This document shows, piece by piece, positions 33,738 to 43,082 of a DNA stretch of 64,000 nucleotides. The stretch is from contig NZ_OENA01000023.1 in assembly GCF_900239185.1 (NCBI RefSeq), forward strand, positions 62,001 through 126,000. The letters run 5' to 3'. The position numbers and the translations under genes are program-made. The stretch is from Tenacibaculum finnmarkense (GTDB taxonomy: Bacteria > Bacteroidota > Bacteroidia > Flavobacteriales > Flavobacteriaceae). The notes below the pieces were generated by a model. The model saw only the letters and a list, made by a program, of their open reading frames with translations, was not told the origin of the DNA and did not search any database. The first letter of the stretch is position 1. Every line of letters starts with the position of its first letter.

Positions 33738-33821
33738 GAGCTACTTCCCGCTTTCCGCACTCGCTCTTTTTTGAAAAAATCAAAAAAGGAGCTCAAACAA
33801 TTGCTTCAATCGGGGCTAGGC
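33738..33821 (+). repeat. Conserved intergenic element, copy C
   Basis: GGAGCTACTTCCCGCTTTCC ... GAGCTCAAACAATTGCTTCA then ATCGGGGCTAGG. Outer blocks match copies A and B with two substitutions at the start (GGAGCTAC for GAAGCTAT). Confidence 0.75.
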
Positions 33822-33858
33822 TTTAGGTATTCATTTATTATTAAATAACTAAACTACC

Positions 33859-34692
33859 TTATATTTTAAACGATATTATCGGTAATTTACTATGATTAGC
33901 AATATCTTCAGAAATACTTCCTTCAAAGAAATGAGAAATTCCTTTACGCCCATGTGTTGCCACAGCTATAATATCGGCATTGCTTTTACCCGCGTAATAT
34001 AATACACCACTCTCTACGGTATAATCTGAAATAATTTTTACATTTTTTACATTGGCAACATCTTCACCTGCTTTTTCAAAAAAACCAAGCATATTTTGCT
34101 CAATTTCTTTACTACTTTTAAAACTAATCGTTGGCGTGCTTACATATAATAATTCTAGTTCGCAATCTAGTTTTTTAAAGAAATTTTTAGCCGTTAAATA
34201 TGACGTTACATCATTGGCTGAAAAATTACAAGCAAATACCGCTTTTTGTAATTTCGAAGTAATTGGCGCATCTTTTACTACTAAAACTGGCGTAGTTGCA
34301 TATCTAATTACCTTTTCGGTATTTGAGCCAATAAACATTTCCTCAATACCACTTGTACCTTTAGATCCTATAACAATTAAATCTACATTTTCACGCTTTG
34401 CTAAGGCATCTAATTCTGTAAAAATTTTAAAATGCTTAATAATAGGTGTTACTTTAATTTCTGATAAATAATCTTTATCTAAAAATTCGGTAAACTTTTT
34501 TTTAGCCAATTCTAATAAAAAAACCGATTCTAATTGCGTAAAATTTGCCGATTGATTCATCATTGCATGCGACAGCTCTAACATATGAACAACAACAATT
34601 TCCGCATTATTTTTTTTAGCTAAAGAAGCGGCAGTTTTTAAGGCATTTTCAGAATACACTGAAAAATCAACGGGAACAATTATTTTTTTCAT
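33859..34692 (-). CDS. Universal stress protein, two tandem UspA domains
   Basis: A 277-residue protein with two Usp domains (about 1-140 and 150-277). The first starts MKKIIVPVDFSVYSENALK and carries the ATP-binding GSKGTSGIEEMFIGSNTEKVI; the second ends VATHGRKGISHFFEGSISEDIA. Tandem Usp proteins are common beside cbb3 oxidase genes in Bacteroidota and are often induced at low oxygen. It lies downstream of the cco operon on the same strand with an 83-base gap, so joint expression is possible but not shown. Confidence 0.9.
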   Translation of the reverse strand: MKKIIVPVDFSVYSENALKTAASLAKKNNAEIVVVHMLELSHAMMNQSANFTQLESVFLLELAKKKFTEFLDKDYLSEIKVTPIIKHFKIFTELDALAKRENVDLIVIGSKGTSGIEEMFIGSNTEKVIRYATTPVLVVKDAPITSKLQKAVFACNFSANDVTSYLTAKNFFKKLDCELELLYVSTPTISFKSSKEIEQNMLGFFEKAGEDVANVKNVKIISDYTVESGVLYYAGKSNADIIAVATHGRKGISHFFEGSISEDIANHSKLPIISFKI

Positions 34693-34775
34693 CTTAGTAT
34701 TTATTTAGGTTTTAGTACTCACTAAAGTTACTAAATTTAATTGATAAAAAGAGCTATTAGTATGGCTAATTCAAT

Positions 34776-35474
34776 TTAATGACAGCCCTGAATTGGTGCC
34801 GTTAAATTACTTACTGGCAATGGAGAAATATAGGGTATTCCTAAGCCTAAACCTCGTAAAATAAATAAGATTCCTATAAAAACTACTACATAAGGAATGG
34901 CTTGTTGTATTGTTTTTCTTAGCAATCCGTTGGCAAAATTACCAACATATACAATTATGGTCATTAAAGGAACTGTTCCTAATCCGAAGAGAAACATATA
35001 CAAGCTTCCCGACAAAGCATTAGAACTAGCGAGCGCACCAAAAACAGCCATATAAACCAAACCACAAGGTAAAAACCCGTTCAAAAAACCTATGGTAAAA
35101 AAAGTATCATTCCCTTTGTTTTTAAGTTCTTTTCCTAGTGATGATTTTACCTTCATTACCCATTTATTAATCGGTTTTGAAAAATTATATTTTTGAAACG
35201 TTTTTGGTAAAAGAATTACCAAAATCATCAAAATACCTGCTGCTATTGAAAGTTGCTGCTGAAATCCGAAGAAATAAAAACCTTTTCCTAAAAAACCAAA
35301 CAACAAACCGATTAAACTATAGGTGAATAATCGCCCAAAATGATAGCTTAAAATTTGAAAAAATTGGGTTATTTTATTTGTTCTATCAACAGGCAACATA
35401 AAAGCGATAGGACCGCACATTCCTATGCAATGAAAACTCCCTAACAAACCAAATATGAGCGCTGATAAAAACAT
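34776..35474 (-). CDS. SafE/TauE-type membrane protein of the cco cluster
   Basis: A 232-residue protein with about 6 membrane spans. It starts MFLSALIFGLLGSFHCIGMCGPI, which carries the conserved HCxxMCGP motif of the heavy-metal/DsbD-like subgroup, and has a matching FLNGFLPCGLVYMA in the second half. Members next to cbb3 genes are thought to help copper supply or cytochrome assembly, not sulfite export. Its ATG overlaps the stop of ccoH (TAATG), so it is the last gene of the cco operon. Confidence 0.8.
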   Translation of the reverse strand: MFLSALIFGLLGSFHCIGMCGPIAFMLPVDRTNKITQFFQILSYHFGRLFTYSLIGLLFGFLGKGFYFFGFQQQLSIAAGILMILVILLPKTFQKYNFSKPINKWVMKVKSSLGKELKNKGNDTFFTIGFLNGFLPCGLVYMAVFGALASSNALSGSLYMFLFGLGTVPLMTIIVYVGNFANGLLRKTIQQAIPYVVVFIGILFILRGLGLGIPYISPLPVSNLTAPIQGCH

Positions 35475-35920
35475 TAGTACATTAATTCTTGCTCAAATAA
35501 ATAAGGCGTATTTTTGTAGTTCCAAGAAACAATAATGTTCCATCGACCACCCAATAAACGTTTCTCAGGCACGAGCAAATATGTATTAGAAATTGAAATA
35601 GGTATTTCAAAATCTAATTGCTTATTAGATGGTCGGTATAGGAACACTTTTCCTGTAATATCAGTAGGATTAAATGCTGTTGGAAAATAGATTTTTAATC
35701 CTTCTGATACTCTTTGTACTTTAATGTTTTCTGATAATTCTTTGGCGTTTTTAGTAGCATCTATATCGCCCTGAAAAACCAACTCTTTTTGATAATACTC
35801 TTCTGATACCAAATCATGATTGTAATTATTTCCTGTACTCATTGATATAACAAAATACAGAATAAAACTCATAAATGCGATAATTGCAATTACGATACCC
35901 GCGCCCCAGTTTAGTTTCAT
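35474..35920 (-). CDS. ccoH: FixH/CcoH family protein
   Basis: A 148-residue protein with one N-terminal membrane span (about 8-28) and a periplasmic FixH domain (DHDLVSEEYYQKELVFQGDID ... LGGRWNIIVSWNYKNTPYLFEQ). FixH/CcoH supports assembly of the cbb3 oxidase. It follows ccoG on the same strand and overlaps the SafE-type gene by one base. Confidence 0.85.
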   Translation of the reverse strand: MKLNWGAGIVIAIIAFMSFILYFVISMSTGNNYNHDLVSEEYYQKELVFQGDIDATKNAKELSENIKVQRVSEGLKIYFPTAFNPTDITGKVFLYRPSNKQLDFEIPISISNTYLLVPEKRLLGGRWNIIVSWNYKNTPYLFEQELMY

Positions 35921-36007
35921 TTTAAGTGTTTTAATATGATTAAAAATAAAGTAAGCCGCCTAAAAAAAACAGCGAACTTTATGTATATTTTTAGCTAGGA
36001 ATAATAA

Positions 36008-37429
36008 CTAGCGATAACTTCTTGGTCCTAAGAAATTAGTTTTTGTGGTTTCAATCAATTTATCGCCACTAAAAACACCAATTCTAAGGGTTACTTTTTC
36101 ATCTTCCATTTCAGCTTGGTGCATTTCAATAAATAAGGTTCCTTCTGCTAATCCTTGTTTAGGAACCTCAAAAGCTTGCTGAGTTACCGTTTTTATCGTC
36201 CCTTTATGAGAAAGTAATTTATAGGTTACATTATCAATCTCTTTGGTTGTTTTATTGATAACCTTAAAGGTATAAACATTGCTAATTACATCATTTTTTT
36301 TGTGTTCGTATAATCGCCCTGGTAATCGTAAAATAGTAGCTTCTACGTCATTTCTTAAAAATAACATTCCTATTAAAACGGCTATTAAAATACCTAAAAC
36401 AGCAGTATATCCTTTCATTCTAGCGGTAAATTGAAAAGGTGTTTTCTCTTCAATGTTTTCTTCACTAGCAAATCGAATTAATCCTTTTGGTAAACCGACT
36501 TTTTCCATCATGTGGTCACACTCGTCAATACACGCGGTACAGTTTACGCATTCTAATTGTGTTCCGTTTCTAATATCAATTCCGGTAGGGCATACATTTA
36601 CACATTGAGCACAGTCAATACAATCTCCTTTTCCTGTGGTTGCTCTGTCTTCTTTTTTACTGAATTTCCCACGTCCTTTTTCACCTTCTCCTCGTACGTG
36701 ATCGTAGGCTACATTAATTGTTTTATTATCTAATAAAACTCCTTGTAATCTTCCGTAAGGACAGGCAATAATACACACTTGCTCTCTAAACCATGCAAAA
36801 ATAAAGTAAAAAACTCCTGTAAAAATTAATAAAGAAATTAAGGTACTTGTATTATCTAACGGATTGCCTGTTGCGTATTGAATAACAGTATCACCACCAA
36901 TTAGATAGGCTAAAAACACATTGGCTATTAAAAATGAAATAATAAAAAAGATACACCATTTTAAAAGTCGTTTTTTTATTTTTTCGGCATTCCAAGCTTG
37001 TTTTTCTAAACGAATTTGTTTCCCTCTATCGCCGTCAATCCAATATTCAATTTTTCTAAAAACCATTTCTAAGAAGATGGTTTGCGGACATATCCATCCG
37101 CAGAAAATCCGACCAAAAACAACGGTAAATAAAATAATAAATACAATTCCGACAATCATCGAAACTACTAATAAATGAAAATCTTGTGGCCAAAAAGGAA
37201 ATCCGAAAATATTAAATTTTCGCTTTATTACATTGAATAATAAAAACTGATTGCCGTTAATTTTTACAAATGGTGCTGCTAATAACAACAACAGTAAAAA
37301 ATAACTTACATACGATCTGTATTTATAAAACCGTCCGCTCGGTTTTTTAGGATATACCCAAGCACGCTTACCGTCATTATTGATGGTACCAATACTATCT
37401 CTAAATTGTTCGTTCTTGGGTGTTTCCAT
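36008..37429 (-). CDS. ccoG: Cytochrome oxidase accessory protein CcoG (FixG)
   Basis: The ATG at 37429 (METPKNEQFRDSIG) is chosen over an in-frame TTG two codons upstream. The 473-residue protein has about five membrane spans (about 38-58, 84-108, 158-180, 200-220, 337-357), a CGWICPQTIFLE motif, and two 4Fe-4S ferredoxin clusters (CIDCAQCVNVCPTGID and CVNCTACIDECDHMM), followed by an Ig-like FixG C-terminal domain. CcoG is a Cu(II)-reducing factor that delivers copper for cbb3 assembly. It sits between ccoP and ccoH. Confidence 0.94.
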   Translation of the reverse strand: METPKNEQFRDSIGTINNDGKRAWVYPKKPSGRFYKYRSYVSYFLLLLLLAAPFVKINGNQFLLFNVIKRKFNIFGFPFWPQDFHLLVVSMIVGIVFIILFTVVFGRIFCGWICPQTIFLEMVFRKIEYWIDGDRGKQIRLEKQAWNAEKIKKRLLKWCIFFIISFLIANVFLAYLIGGDTVIQYATGNPLDNTSTLISLLIFTGVFYFIFAWFREQVCIIACPYGRLQGVLLDNKTINVAYDHVRGEGEKGRGKFSKKEDRATTGKGDCIDCAQCVNVCPTGIDIRNGTQLECVNCTACIDECDHMMEKVGLPKGLIRFASEENIEEKTPFQFTARMKGYTAVLGILIAVLIGMLFLRNDVEATILRLPGRLYEHKKNDVISNVYTFKVINKTTKEIDNVTYKLLSHKGTIKTVTQQAFEVPKQGLAEGTLFIEMHQAEMEDEKVTLRIGVFSGDKLIETTKTNFLGPRSYR

Positions 37430-37456
37430 TATCAACTATTAAAAACCTATTATTAT

Positions 37457-38584
37457 TTATTGTACACTATCTTTTGCTTGTGTAATAACCTCTTCTACTG
37501 CTGCAGATTCATCTTTAAATAATTCTCCTTGCGCAGCTTTCGGGTTTGCAGGCGTAGTACCTTGAAAAGCCATAATATAACTTGCCACTTTTTGAATATC
37601 CTTAGGTTTTAAAGTTTTACCCCATGCAACCATTCCTTTTCCGTCTCTACCTCCATTGGTAATGGTGGTAAATACGTTTTTAATTCCACCACCTAAAATC
37701 CAATATTTATCGGTTAAGTTAGGACCGATACCTCCACCACCATCAGCAATATGACAGGCGGCACAGTTTAATTTATAGATAGCTTTACCTCTTTTTAAAT
37801 CACTTTCTGAAGTTAAAATAGTAACGCTTTCAGCATCAATAACAGCTTCTTTTGATGTTGACTTATAGGCTGCTAATTCTCTTTTAGCAAGGGCTACCGA
37901 TTCTTCATATTCCATTACTTGTGTATATCCATCTAAAACTTCAAAACGCACTAAATAAACTACAGCAAAAATAATTGAAGCATAAAATAATCCTACCCAC
38001 CATGGTGGTAATGTGTTGTCTAATTCTCTAATACCATCGTAATTATGGTCTAAAATAATTTCAGCCTCTTCTTCAACAGCTTTGGCTTTGGTCCATTTAG
38101 ATATTAATGTTCTTGCCCAAGCTAAATGATCTACTTCCTCAGGATTTATTCCTGCCTTAATCATTGCTGCTGCTTCAATTTTTTTAACACCTATTATTGT
38201 TAAAGCTTCTTTTGCTAAAACAACCAAACCAAAAGCTATAATTCCAAGCCAAACTAACGGGTTTTCTAAAATATTATAAGGATTTGCATACGAGCTAATT
38301 GCTTTTGCCAATGCAAATGGTGTTAAAAAGATAAACAAAAATGATATTGCCGATTGAACTCTTGTATAGTTCTTTGGCATTGCTTCATTTGCTTTGTTTA
38401 CCACTGTGTTAGATAGTACTTCTTTTAGAAGTACTACCAAACCAAACCCAATGGTGATGTATAAAACTATTGAGTTTTCTAAAAAATTAAACGGTTCTTT
38501 ATATGCCTTAAATACCACTGCTAAAATAAATGGCATTGAAAAAACAAAAAGAAAAGATACTATGGATTGAATATATTTTTTCAT
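37457..38584 (-). CDS. ccoP: cbb3-type cytochrome c oxidase subunit III (CcoP)
   Basis: A 375-residue protein with two repeated N-terminal two-span membrane units (about 1-60 and 75-130), then the CcoP N-terminal motif (HNYDGIRELDNTLPPWWVGLFYASIIFAVVYL; residues about 180-215) and one c-type heme domain with CAACH near residue 274 and a Met in KGMVAWG. The proteobacterial protein usually has two hemes; one is common in Bacteroidota. It passes electrons to CcoNO. ccoQ lies 11 bases upstream. Confidence 0.93.
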   Translation of the reverse strand: MKKYIQSIVSFLFVFSMPFILAVVFKAYKEPFNFLENSIVLYITIGFGLVVLLKEVLSNTVVNKANEAMPKNYTRVQSAISFLFIFLTPFALAKAISSYANPYNILENPLVWLGIIAFGLVVLAKEALTIIGVKKIEAAAMIKAGINPEEVDHLAWARTLISKWTKAKAVEEEAEIILDHNYDGIRELDNTLPPWWVGLFYASIIFAVVYLVRFEVLDGYTQVMEYEESVALAKRELAAYKSTSKEAVIDAESVTILTSESDLKRGKAIYKLNCAACHIADGGGGIGPNLTDKYWILGGGIKNVFTTITNGGRDGKGMVAWGKTLKPKDIQKVASYIMAFQGTTPANPKAAQGELFKDESAAVEEVITQAKDSVQ

Positions 38585-38595
38585 AATAATTTGTT

Positions 38596-38763
38596 TTAGT
38601 CATTTAAAGGTAAATCGCTTACCTTACTTATATATTCTTTTTTGGCTGTAAATACCCACCAAAATAACACTACAAAAAATGTAAAGAATATTGTTAATGA
38701 AATCAAAGGGTATATTTCAATACCTGCAATGCTATCCATATGATTTTTTACGAATTTTAACAT
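38596..38763 (-). CDS. ccoQ: cbb3-type oxidase subunit CcoQ
   Basis: A 55-residue ORF: MLKFVKNHMDSIAGIEIYPL, one membrane span (about 20-43, ISLTIFFTFFVVLFWWVFTA), then KKEYISKVSDLPLND. The membrane span followed by a short acidic tail and the position between ccoNO and ccoP are typical of CcoQ/FixQ. It stabilises the oxidase. It starts 5 bases after the ccoNO stop. Confidence 0.9.
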   Translation of the reverse strand: MLKFVKNHMDSIAGIEIYPLISLTIFFTFFVVLFWWVFTAKKEYISKVSDLPLND

Positions 38764-38768
38764 CTTTT

Positions 38769-40967
38769 CTATTTTTTACTTAGTTGTTTTTGAACATCTT
38801 TTACTTTAATATCAGTACCTAAACGTTGTAAATAAGAAATTAAAGCGACAATTTCTCTATCTTTCATTTCGATAAATTCTTGTCCGTTTTCTTTCGCATA
38901 TTTTTTGTCAGAAGCATAATTTTTAGCAAAATCAGGATCTTGATGTAAGTTCTCTTGAATTTTAGCTCCTTGTGCATCCATATTGGCTTGCGCATTTGCT
39001 ATTTCTTGCTCAGAATAAGGAACTCCTAAAGTTACCATTACTCTCATTTTATCTTCGGTACTGCTTTTGTCTAATCTGTCTCTTATTATCCATTGATAAG
39101 AAGGCATTATTGAACCTGGCGAAGTACTTTGTGGATCGTACATGTGATTTAAGTGCCAGCTATCAGAATATTTACTTCCAATTCGGTGTAAATCTGGACC
39201 CGTACGTTTAGAACCCCATAAAAATGGATGATCATATACAAATTCACCAGCTTTTGAGTATTCACCATATCGCTCAACTTCACTTCTAAATGGTCGAACC
39301 ATTTGAGAGTGACATCCTACACATCCTTCTCTAATATAAAGGTCACGCCCTTCTAATTCTAGCGGTGAATATGGTTTTACACTCGATATAGTTGGTATGT
39401 TCGATTTTACTAATATCGTTGGTACAATTTGAACCAAACCTCCTATTAAAATTGCAATGGTAGCAAAAATGGTTAATTTAATTGGTTTTCTTTCTAACCA
39501 AGTGTGCCATGCTTCTCCTTTAGTTCTGTGCTTAGATACTTTTGTTAATGGTGCTGCTTCGGCTAAATCATCAGTAACATCGCTACCAGATCTAATCGTT
39601 TGTACCATATTGTAAATCATTACAAATGCTCCAATAATAAACATACTTCCTCCAATAGCACGCATCCAATACATTGGAATTATTTCTGCTACTGTTTCTA
39701 AGAAATTCCCATAAGCTAATGTTCCATCAGGATTAAATTGTTTCCACATTGATGCCTGTACAAAACCTGCAACATACATTGGTAATGTGTACATAATAAT
39801 TCCTAAAGTTCCTATCCAGAAATGGAAGTTTGCTAAAGCGGTAGAGTATAATTTCGTTTTGAATAATCTTGGAACCATCCAGTAAATCATCCCGAAGGTA
39901 AAGAAACCATTCCATGCTAATGCTCCAACGTGAACGTGTGCAATAATCCAATCAGAAAAATGCGCAATTGCATTTACATTTTTTAATGATAACATAGGTC
40001 CTTCAAAAGTTGCCATACCATAACCAGTAATTGCAACTACGAAGAATTTTAAAACAGGATCGGTACGTACTTTATCCCAAGCACCACGAAGTGTTAATAA
40101 TCCGTTTATCATTCCACCCCAAGACGGCGCTAATAACATTATTGAAAATGCAACTCCTAAATTTTGAGCCCAAGTTGGTAATGCTGTATATAATAAATGG
40201 TGAGGTCCTGCCCAGATATAAATAAATATTAACGACCAAAAGTGAACTATTGATAATCGATAAGAATATACTGGTCGGTTTGCTGCTTTCGGAACAAAAT
40301 AATACATCAATCCTAAAAATGGTGTTGTTAAGAAAAATGCTACGGCATTATGTCCGTACCACCATTGTACTAATGCATCTTGTACACCTGCGTACACTGA
40401 ATAACTTTTCATGAAACTTACAGGTAATGATAAACTATTAAATATATGTAATACTGCAACAGTTACAAAAGTTCCTAAGTAAAACCAAATTGCTACATAT
40501 AAATGACGCTGTCTTCTTTGTAAAATCGTCCAAATCATGTTTACACCAAAAGCAACCCAAACCAATGCAATTGCTATATCAATAGGCCATTCTAACTCTG
40601 CATATTCTTTGGAACTTGTATATCCTAAAGGAAGTGTTATGGCGGCAGCAACAATAATTAATTGCCATCCCCAAAAATTGAAATTACTTAGAAAATCACT
40701 CGCCATCCGTGCTTTTAGTAATCGCTGTAACGAGTAGTAAACTCCTGCATAAATAGCATTTCCTACAAAAGCAAAAATTACTGCATTTGTATGTAACGGA
40801 CGTAAACGACCAAAACTTAACCATGATATTCCGTCTGTAATATTTGGGAATAAAAACATTAATGCCAATAGCAAACCTACCGAGAAACCTACTATCCCCC
40901 AAAGAAGTGTGGCGTAAATGAATTTTTTTACGATTTTATTATCGTAATAAAATTGTTGCATTTCCAT
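38769..40967 (-). CDS. ccoN: cbb3-type cytochrome c oxidase fused subunits I and II (CcoNO)
   Basis: A 732-residue fusion. The N-terminal ~480 residues are CcoN with about 12 membrane spans, heme b and CuB histidines (RPLHTNAVIFAF, WWYGHNAVAFFLTTPFLG, AHFSDWIIAHVHVGALAWNGF). The C-terminal ~230 residues are CcoO, a membrane-bound cytochrome c with CVGCH near residue 550 and HPFLWGSKRTGPDLHRIG. The fusion is typical of Bacteroidota. It reduces oxygen to water at low oxygen and pumps protons. It lies between ccoS and ccoQ. Confidence 0.96.
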   Translation of the reverse strand: MEMQQFYYDNKIVKKFIYATLLWGIVGFSVGLLLALMFLFPNITDGISWLSFGRLRPLHTNAVIFAFVGNAIYAGVYYSLQRLLKARMASDFLSNFNFWGWQLIIVAAAITLPLGYTSSKEYAELEWPIDIAIALVWVAFGVNMIWTILQRRQRHLYVAIWFYLGTFVTVAVLHIFNSLSLPVSFMKSYSVYAGVQDALVQWWYGHNAVAFFLTTPFLGLMYYFVPKAANRPVYSYRLSIVHFWSLIFIYIWAGPHHLLYTALPTWAQNLGVAFSIMLLAPSWGGMINGLLTLRGAWDKVRTDPVLKFFVVAITGYGMATFEGPMLSLKNVNAIAHFSDWIIAHVHVGALAWNGFFTFGMIYWMVPRLFKTKLYSTALANFHFWIGTLGIIMYTLPMYVAGFVQASMWKQFNPDGTLAYGNFLETVAEIIPMYWMRAIGGSMFIIGAFVMIYNMVQTIRSGSDVTDDLAEAAPLTKVSKHRTKGEAWHTWLERKPIKLTIFATIAILIGGLVQIVPTILVKSNIPTISSVKPYSPLELEGRDLYIREGCVGCHSQMVRPFRSEVERYGEYSKAGEFVYDHPFLWGSKRTGPDLHRIGSKYSDSWHLNHMYDPQSTSPGSIMPSYQWIIRDRLDKSSTEDKMRVMVTLGVPYSEQEIANAQANMDAQGAKIQENLHQDPDFAKNYASDKKYAKENGQEFIEMKDREIVALISYLQRLGTDIKVKDVQKQLSKK

Positions 40968-40993
40968 AATTTAATTGAATTTAATATCTATTG

Positions 40994-41164
40994 TTAATTA
41001 TTGTTTTTTGTTTCTTCTTTTACTAATTCGTCATCAAAAAGCATACGAACTGATGGTGTGTACGAATCATCGTACTGTCCATTTTTTACTGAAACAATAA
41101 ATGCAATAAAAAAAATTAGTGCCACTAAAATACTTAGTGTAAGTAGTAAGTAAATAACGCTCAT
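40994..41164 (-). CDS. ccoS: cbb3-type oxidase assembly protein CcoS
   Basis: A 56-residue ORF: MSVIYLLLTLSILVALIFFI, AFIVSVKNGQYDDSYTPSVR, MLFDDE... The N-terminal span and the GQYDD..TPS.R.LFDDE motif are the CcoS signature. CcoS is needed for metal or heme insertion into CcoN. It is the first gene of the cco operon and has an FNR-type site upstream. Confidence 0.92.
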   Translation of the reverse strand: MSVIYLLLTLSILVALIFFIAFIVSVKNGQYDDSYTPSVRMLFDDELVKEETKNNN

Positions 41165-41186
41165 ATCTTGCCTGATAATTGTACTA

Positions 41187-41194
41187 CAAATTTA
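41187..41194 (-). promoter_or_regulatory. cco operon -7 box
   Basis: On the minus strand TAAATTTG fits TAnnTTTG exactly, 23 bases before the ccoS start codon. Confidence 0.6.
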
Positions 41195-41211
41195 CTTTTG
41201 AAGACTTTCTT

Positions 41212-41235
41212 AAAATATGATATTTGTCATATTTT
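41212..41235. promoter_or_regulatory. FNR/CRP-type operator before ccoS
   Basis: Inverted repeat AAAATATGA-TATTTG-TCATATTTT with the family core TGA-N6-TCA. Its centre is 29.5 bases from the first base of the -7 box, an activating position similar to class II sites (about -42). Confidence 0.7.
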
Positions 41236-41302
41236 AAAGTTTATTTAGTATTTTCATAAAAAAACACATCAAAAAAGAAGAAGAAAATTACTTTTCAGCA
41301 AT

Positions 41303-41339
41303 AAAGCAAAAAACCTCTTAAAAAGAGGTTTTTTGCTTT
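41303..41339 (-). terminator. Terminator of the 41-kb cluster
   Basis: AAAGCAAAAAACCTCTT, 3-base loop, AAGAGGTTTTTTGCTTT, 40 bases past the stop of the minus-strand gene at 41379. Confidence 0.85.
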
Positions 41340-41378
41340 ATTTATACTCATTTAAAGAGTATGTATTCTATGTATATT

Positions 41379-41729
41379 TTACCAATCTCTATTTCCTGCT
41401 AATATTTCAATATCAGCATTTTCATATCCATATATTTTTGAAATATTTTCAAAATCAGACATTATTGATTCTCTAGCTACAGTTTCAATTTCACTTTCAT
41501 TTTTGTAAAATTCATCTTGAAGTTCATTAAGTTCTTCAATATATTTTTCTCCTAATTTATATAAATATTCTAAGTTTACTATACTTTGAAATTCAATTTC
41601 TTTACAAAAATTCAATAAAATATCTTTACATTTATCTACTAAAAAATCAGGAAAAAAATTATCAGAATACATGTCTTTTAAAAAGTTATATTCTTGTGCT
41701 TTTTTATTTTTTAACTCTTCTACTTTCAT
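41379..41729 (-). CDS. Hypothetical acidic helical protein
   Basis: A 116-residue protein with many Glu, Lys and aromatic residues, predicted mostly helical, without signal peptide or membrane segment. I recognise no family. It starts 37 bases after the rhomboid stop on the same strand and is followed by a terminator, so it may be the last gene of the PspA/polyamine cluster or an independent gene. Confidence 0.6.
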   Translation of the reverse strand: MKVEELKNKKAQEYNFLKDMYSDNFFPDFLVDKCKDILLNFCKEIEFQSIVNLEYLYKLGEKYIEELNELQDEFYKNESEIETVARESIMSDFENISKIYGYENADIEILAGNRDW

Positions 41730-41766
41730 TATATATTTTTTAATTTATCGGCTAAAGTAATCAATA

Positions 41767-42306
41767 TTAATATTGTTTCTTCTTCAATAAAAATGCAGCA
41801 AGAATACCTGCCACAGCTCCAAAAAGATGTCCTTCCCATGATATATGACTTTTTAAAGATGGAACTAATCCCCAAATTAATCCACCATAAACAACAGCTA
41901 CCGCAATAGAAACAAGTATTGGAATAAACTTTCGTTCTAAAATACCGTTTGCAATTAAAAATGAAGCAAGACCATATATAAGTCCACTAGCTCCAATATG
42001 ATTTGCACTTCTAGCAAACATCCAAACAAACATTCCTCCAACTAAAATGATAAATATAATTACAGACAATGTTTTCTTCGGATAAAAAAAATTAAGCACC
42101 GTTAACAATACGATTAAAGGAAGTGTATTTGAAATTAAATGCCAAATATCAGCATGTAAAAAAGGTGATGCAAAAACACCAATTAATCCATTAAAAGTAC
42201 GTGGTATAATTCCGAATTTAGTAATCGGAATAAAAAAACTTATCGCATGAACAACATATAAAAAGACTATTAATTGAATAGTATATTTGTGTTTTTTAGA
42301 AATCAT
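41767..42306 (-). CDS. Rhomboid family intramembrane serine protease
   Basis: A 179-residue protein with about six membrane spans. The catalytic Ser107 lies in GASG (HIGASGLIYG), His160 in WEGHLFGAVAG, and the oxyanion-side HLISN is at 56-60. It cleaves membrane proteins inside the bilayer; its substrate is unknown. Its ATG overlaps the TGA stop of the ion channel gene (ATGA), indicating coupling. Confidence 0.9.
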   Translation of the reverse strand: MISKKHKYTIQLIVFLYVVHAISFFIPITKFGIIPRTFNGLIGVFASPFLHADIWHLISNTLPLIVLLTVLNFFYPKKTLSVIIFIILVGGMFVWMFARSANHIGASGLIYGLASFLIANGILERKFIPILVSIAVAVVYGGLIWGLVPSLKSHISWEGHLFGAVAGILAAFLLKKKQY

Positions 42307-43082
42307 ACATTAATATTTTTTCCACAATGTGGACAGTTACATTTTTTTTCTTCGGATTTTTCTTGCTGTTTTTCAGATTGAATTTTATCAATAAAAGCCG
42401 AACTAATAATACCTGTAGGAAGTGCTACAAAGCCAATTCCGATTAAAGCAATAACACCGCCTAATAATTTACCCCAAGGCGTTACAGGATATACATCACC
42501 ATATCCTACAGTAGTTAATGTTGCTACTGCCCACCAAAAAGCATCGCCGATACTTGCAAATTTTTCTGGTTGGTCATCATGTTCTATATAATACATTAAT
42601 GTAGATGATAAAATCATCAGTACAAAAGTTACAAAAACAGTCATAGAAAGTTCTGCTTTTGTTTCTTTAAAAATATATTTTATTGTTTTTAATGATCTTG
42701 AATATCTACCTAATTTAAAAATTCGTAGCAACCTAAATAAACGAAGAATACGTACAATTCTTAAATCAAAAGGAAAAATAAAAGGTAAATAAAAAGGAAG
42801 TATTGCTATTAAATCGATAATTCCTAAAGTAGAAAAAGCAAAATTTAAACGTTCTTTTTTATTTTCTTTTGTAATATCAGAAACCCAGATTCGGATAAGA
42901 TATTCAATAGTAAATACCGCTACAGAAAACACTTCAAAAAAATAAAAAAAAGCGCTATACTTTACATTTAATTCTTGATAAGACTCAAGAATTAAAACAA
43001 TAATATTCAACACAATAAGCGCATAAATAAATTTTATAAAATACGTATTGTAAGTAATAAAATTACGTGCTTTTTTTTTCAT
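42303..43082 (-). CDS. Voltage-gated-like potassium channel (ion transporter)
   Basis: The start is placed at the ATG at 43082, which overlaps the stop of the preceding gene (TAATG); an alternative Met lies three codons upstream. The 259-residue protein has six membrane spans, an S4 helix with regularly spaced Arg (RIVRILRLFRLLRIFKLGRYSR) and the K+ selectivity filter TTVGYGD. The C terminus ends with a zinc-binding-like CNCPHCGK. It probably conducts K+ across the inner membrane. Confidence 0.92.
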   Translation of the reverse strand: MKKKARNFITYNTYFIKFIYALIVLNIIVLILESYQELNVKYSAFFYFFEVFSVAVFTIEYLIRIWVSDITKENKKERLNFAFSTLGIIDLIAILPFYLPFIFPFDLRIVRILRLFRLLRIFKLGRYSRSLKTIKYIFKETKAELSMTVFVTFVLMILSSTLMYYIEHDDQPEKFASIGDAFWWAVATLTTVGYGDVYPVTPWGKLLGGVIALIGIGFVALPTGIISSAFIDKIQSEKQQEKSEEKKCNCPHCGKNINV

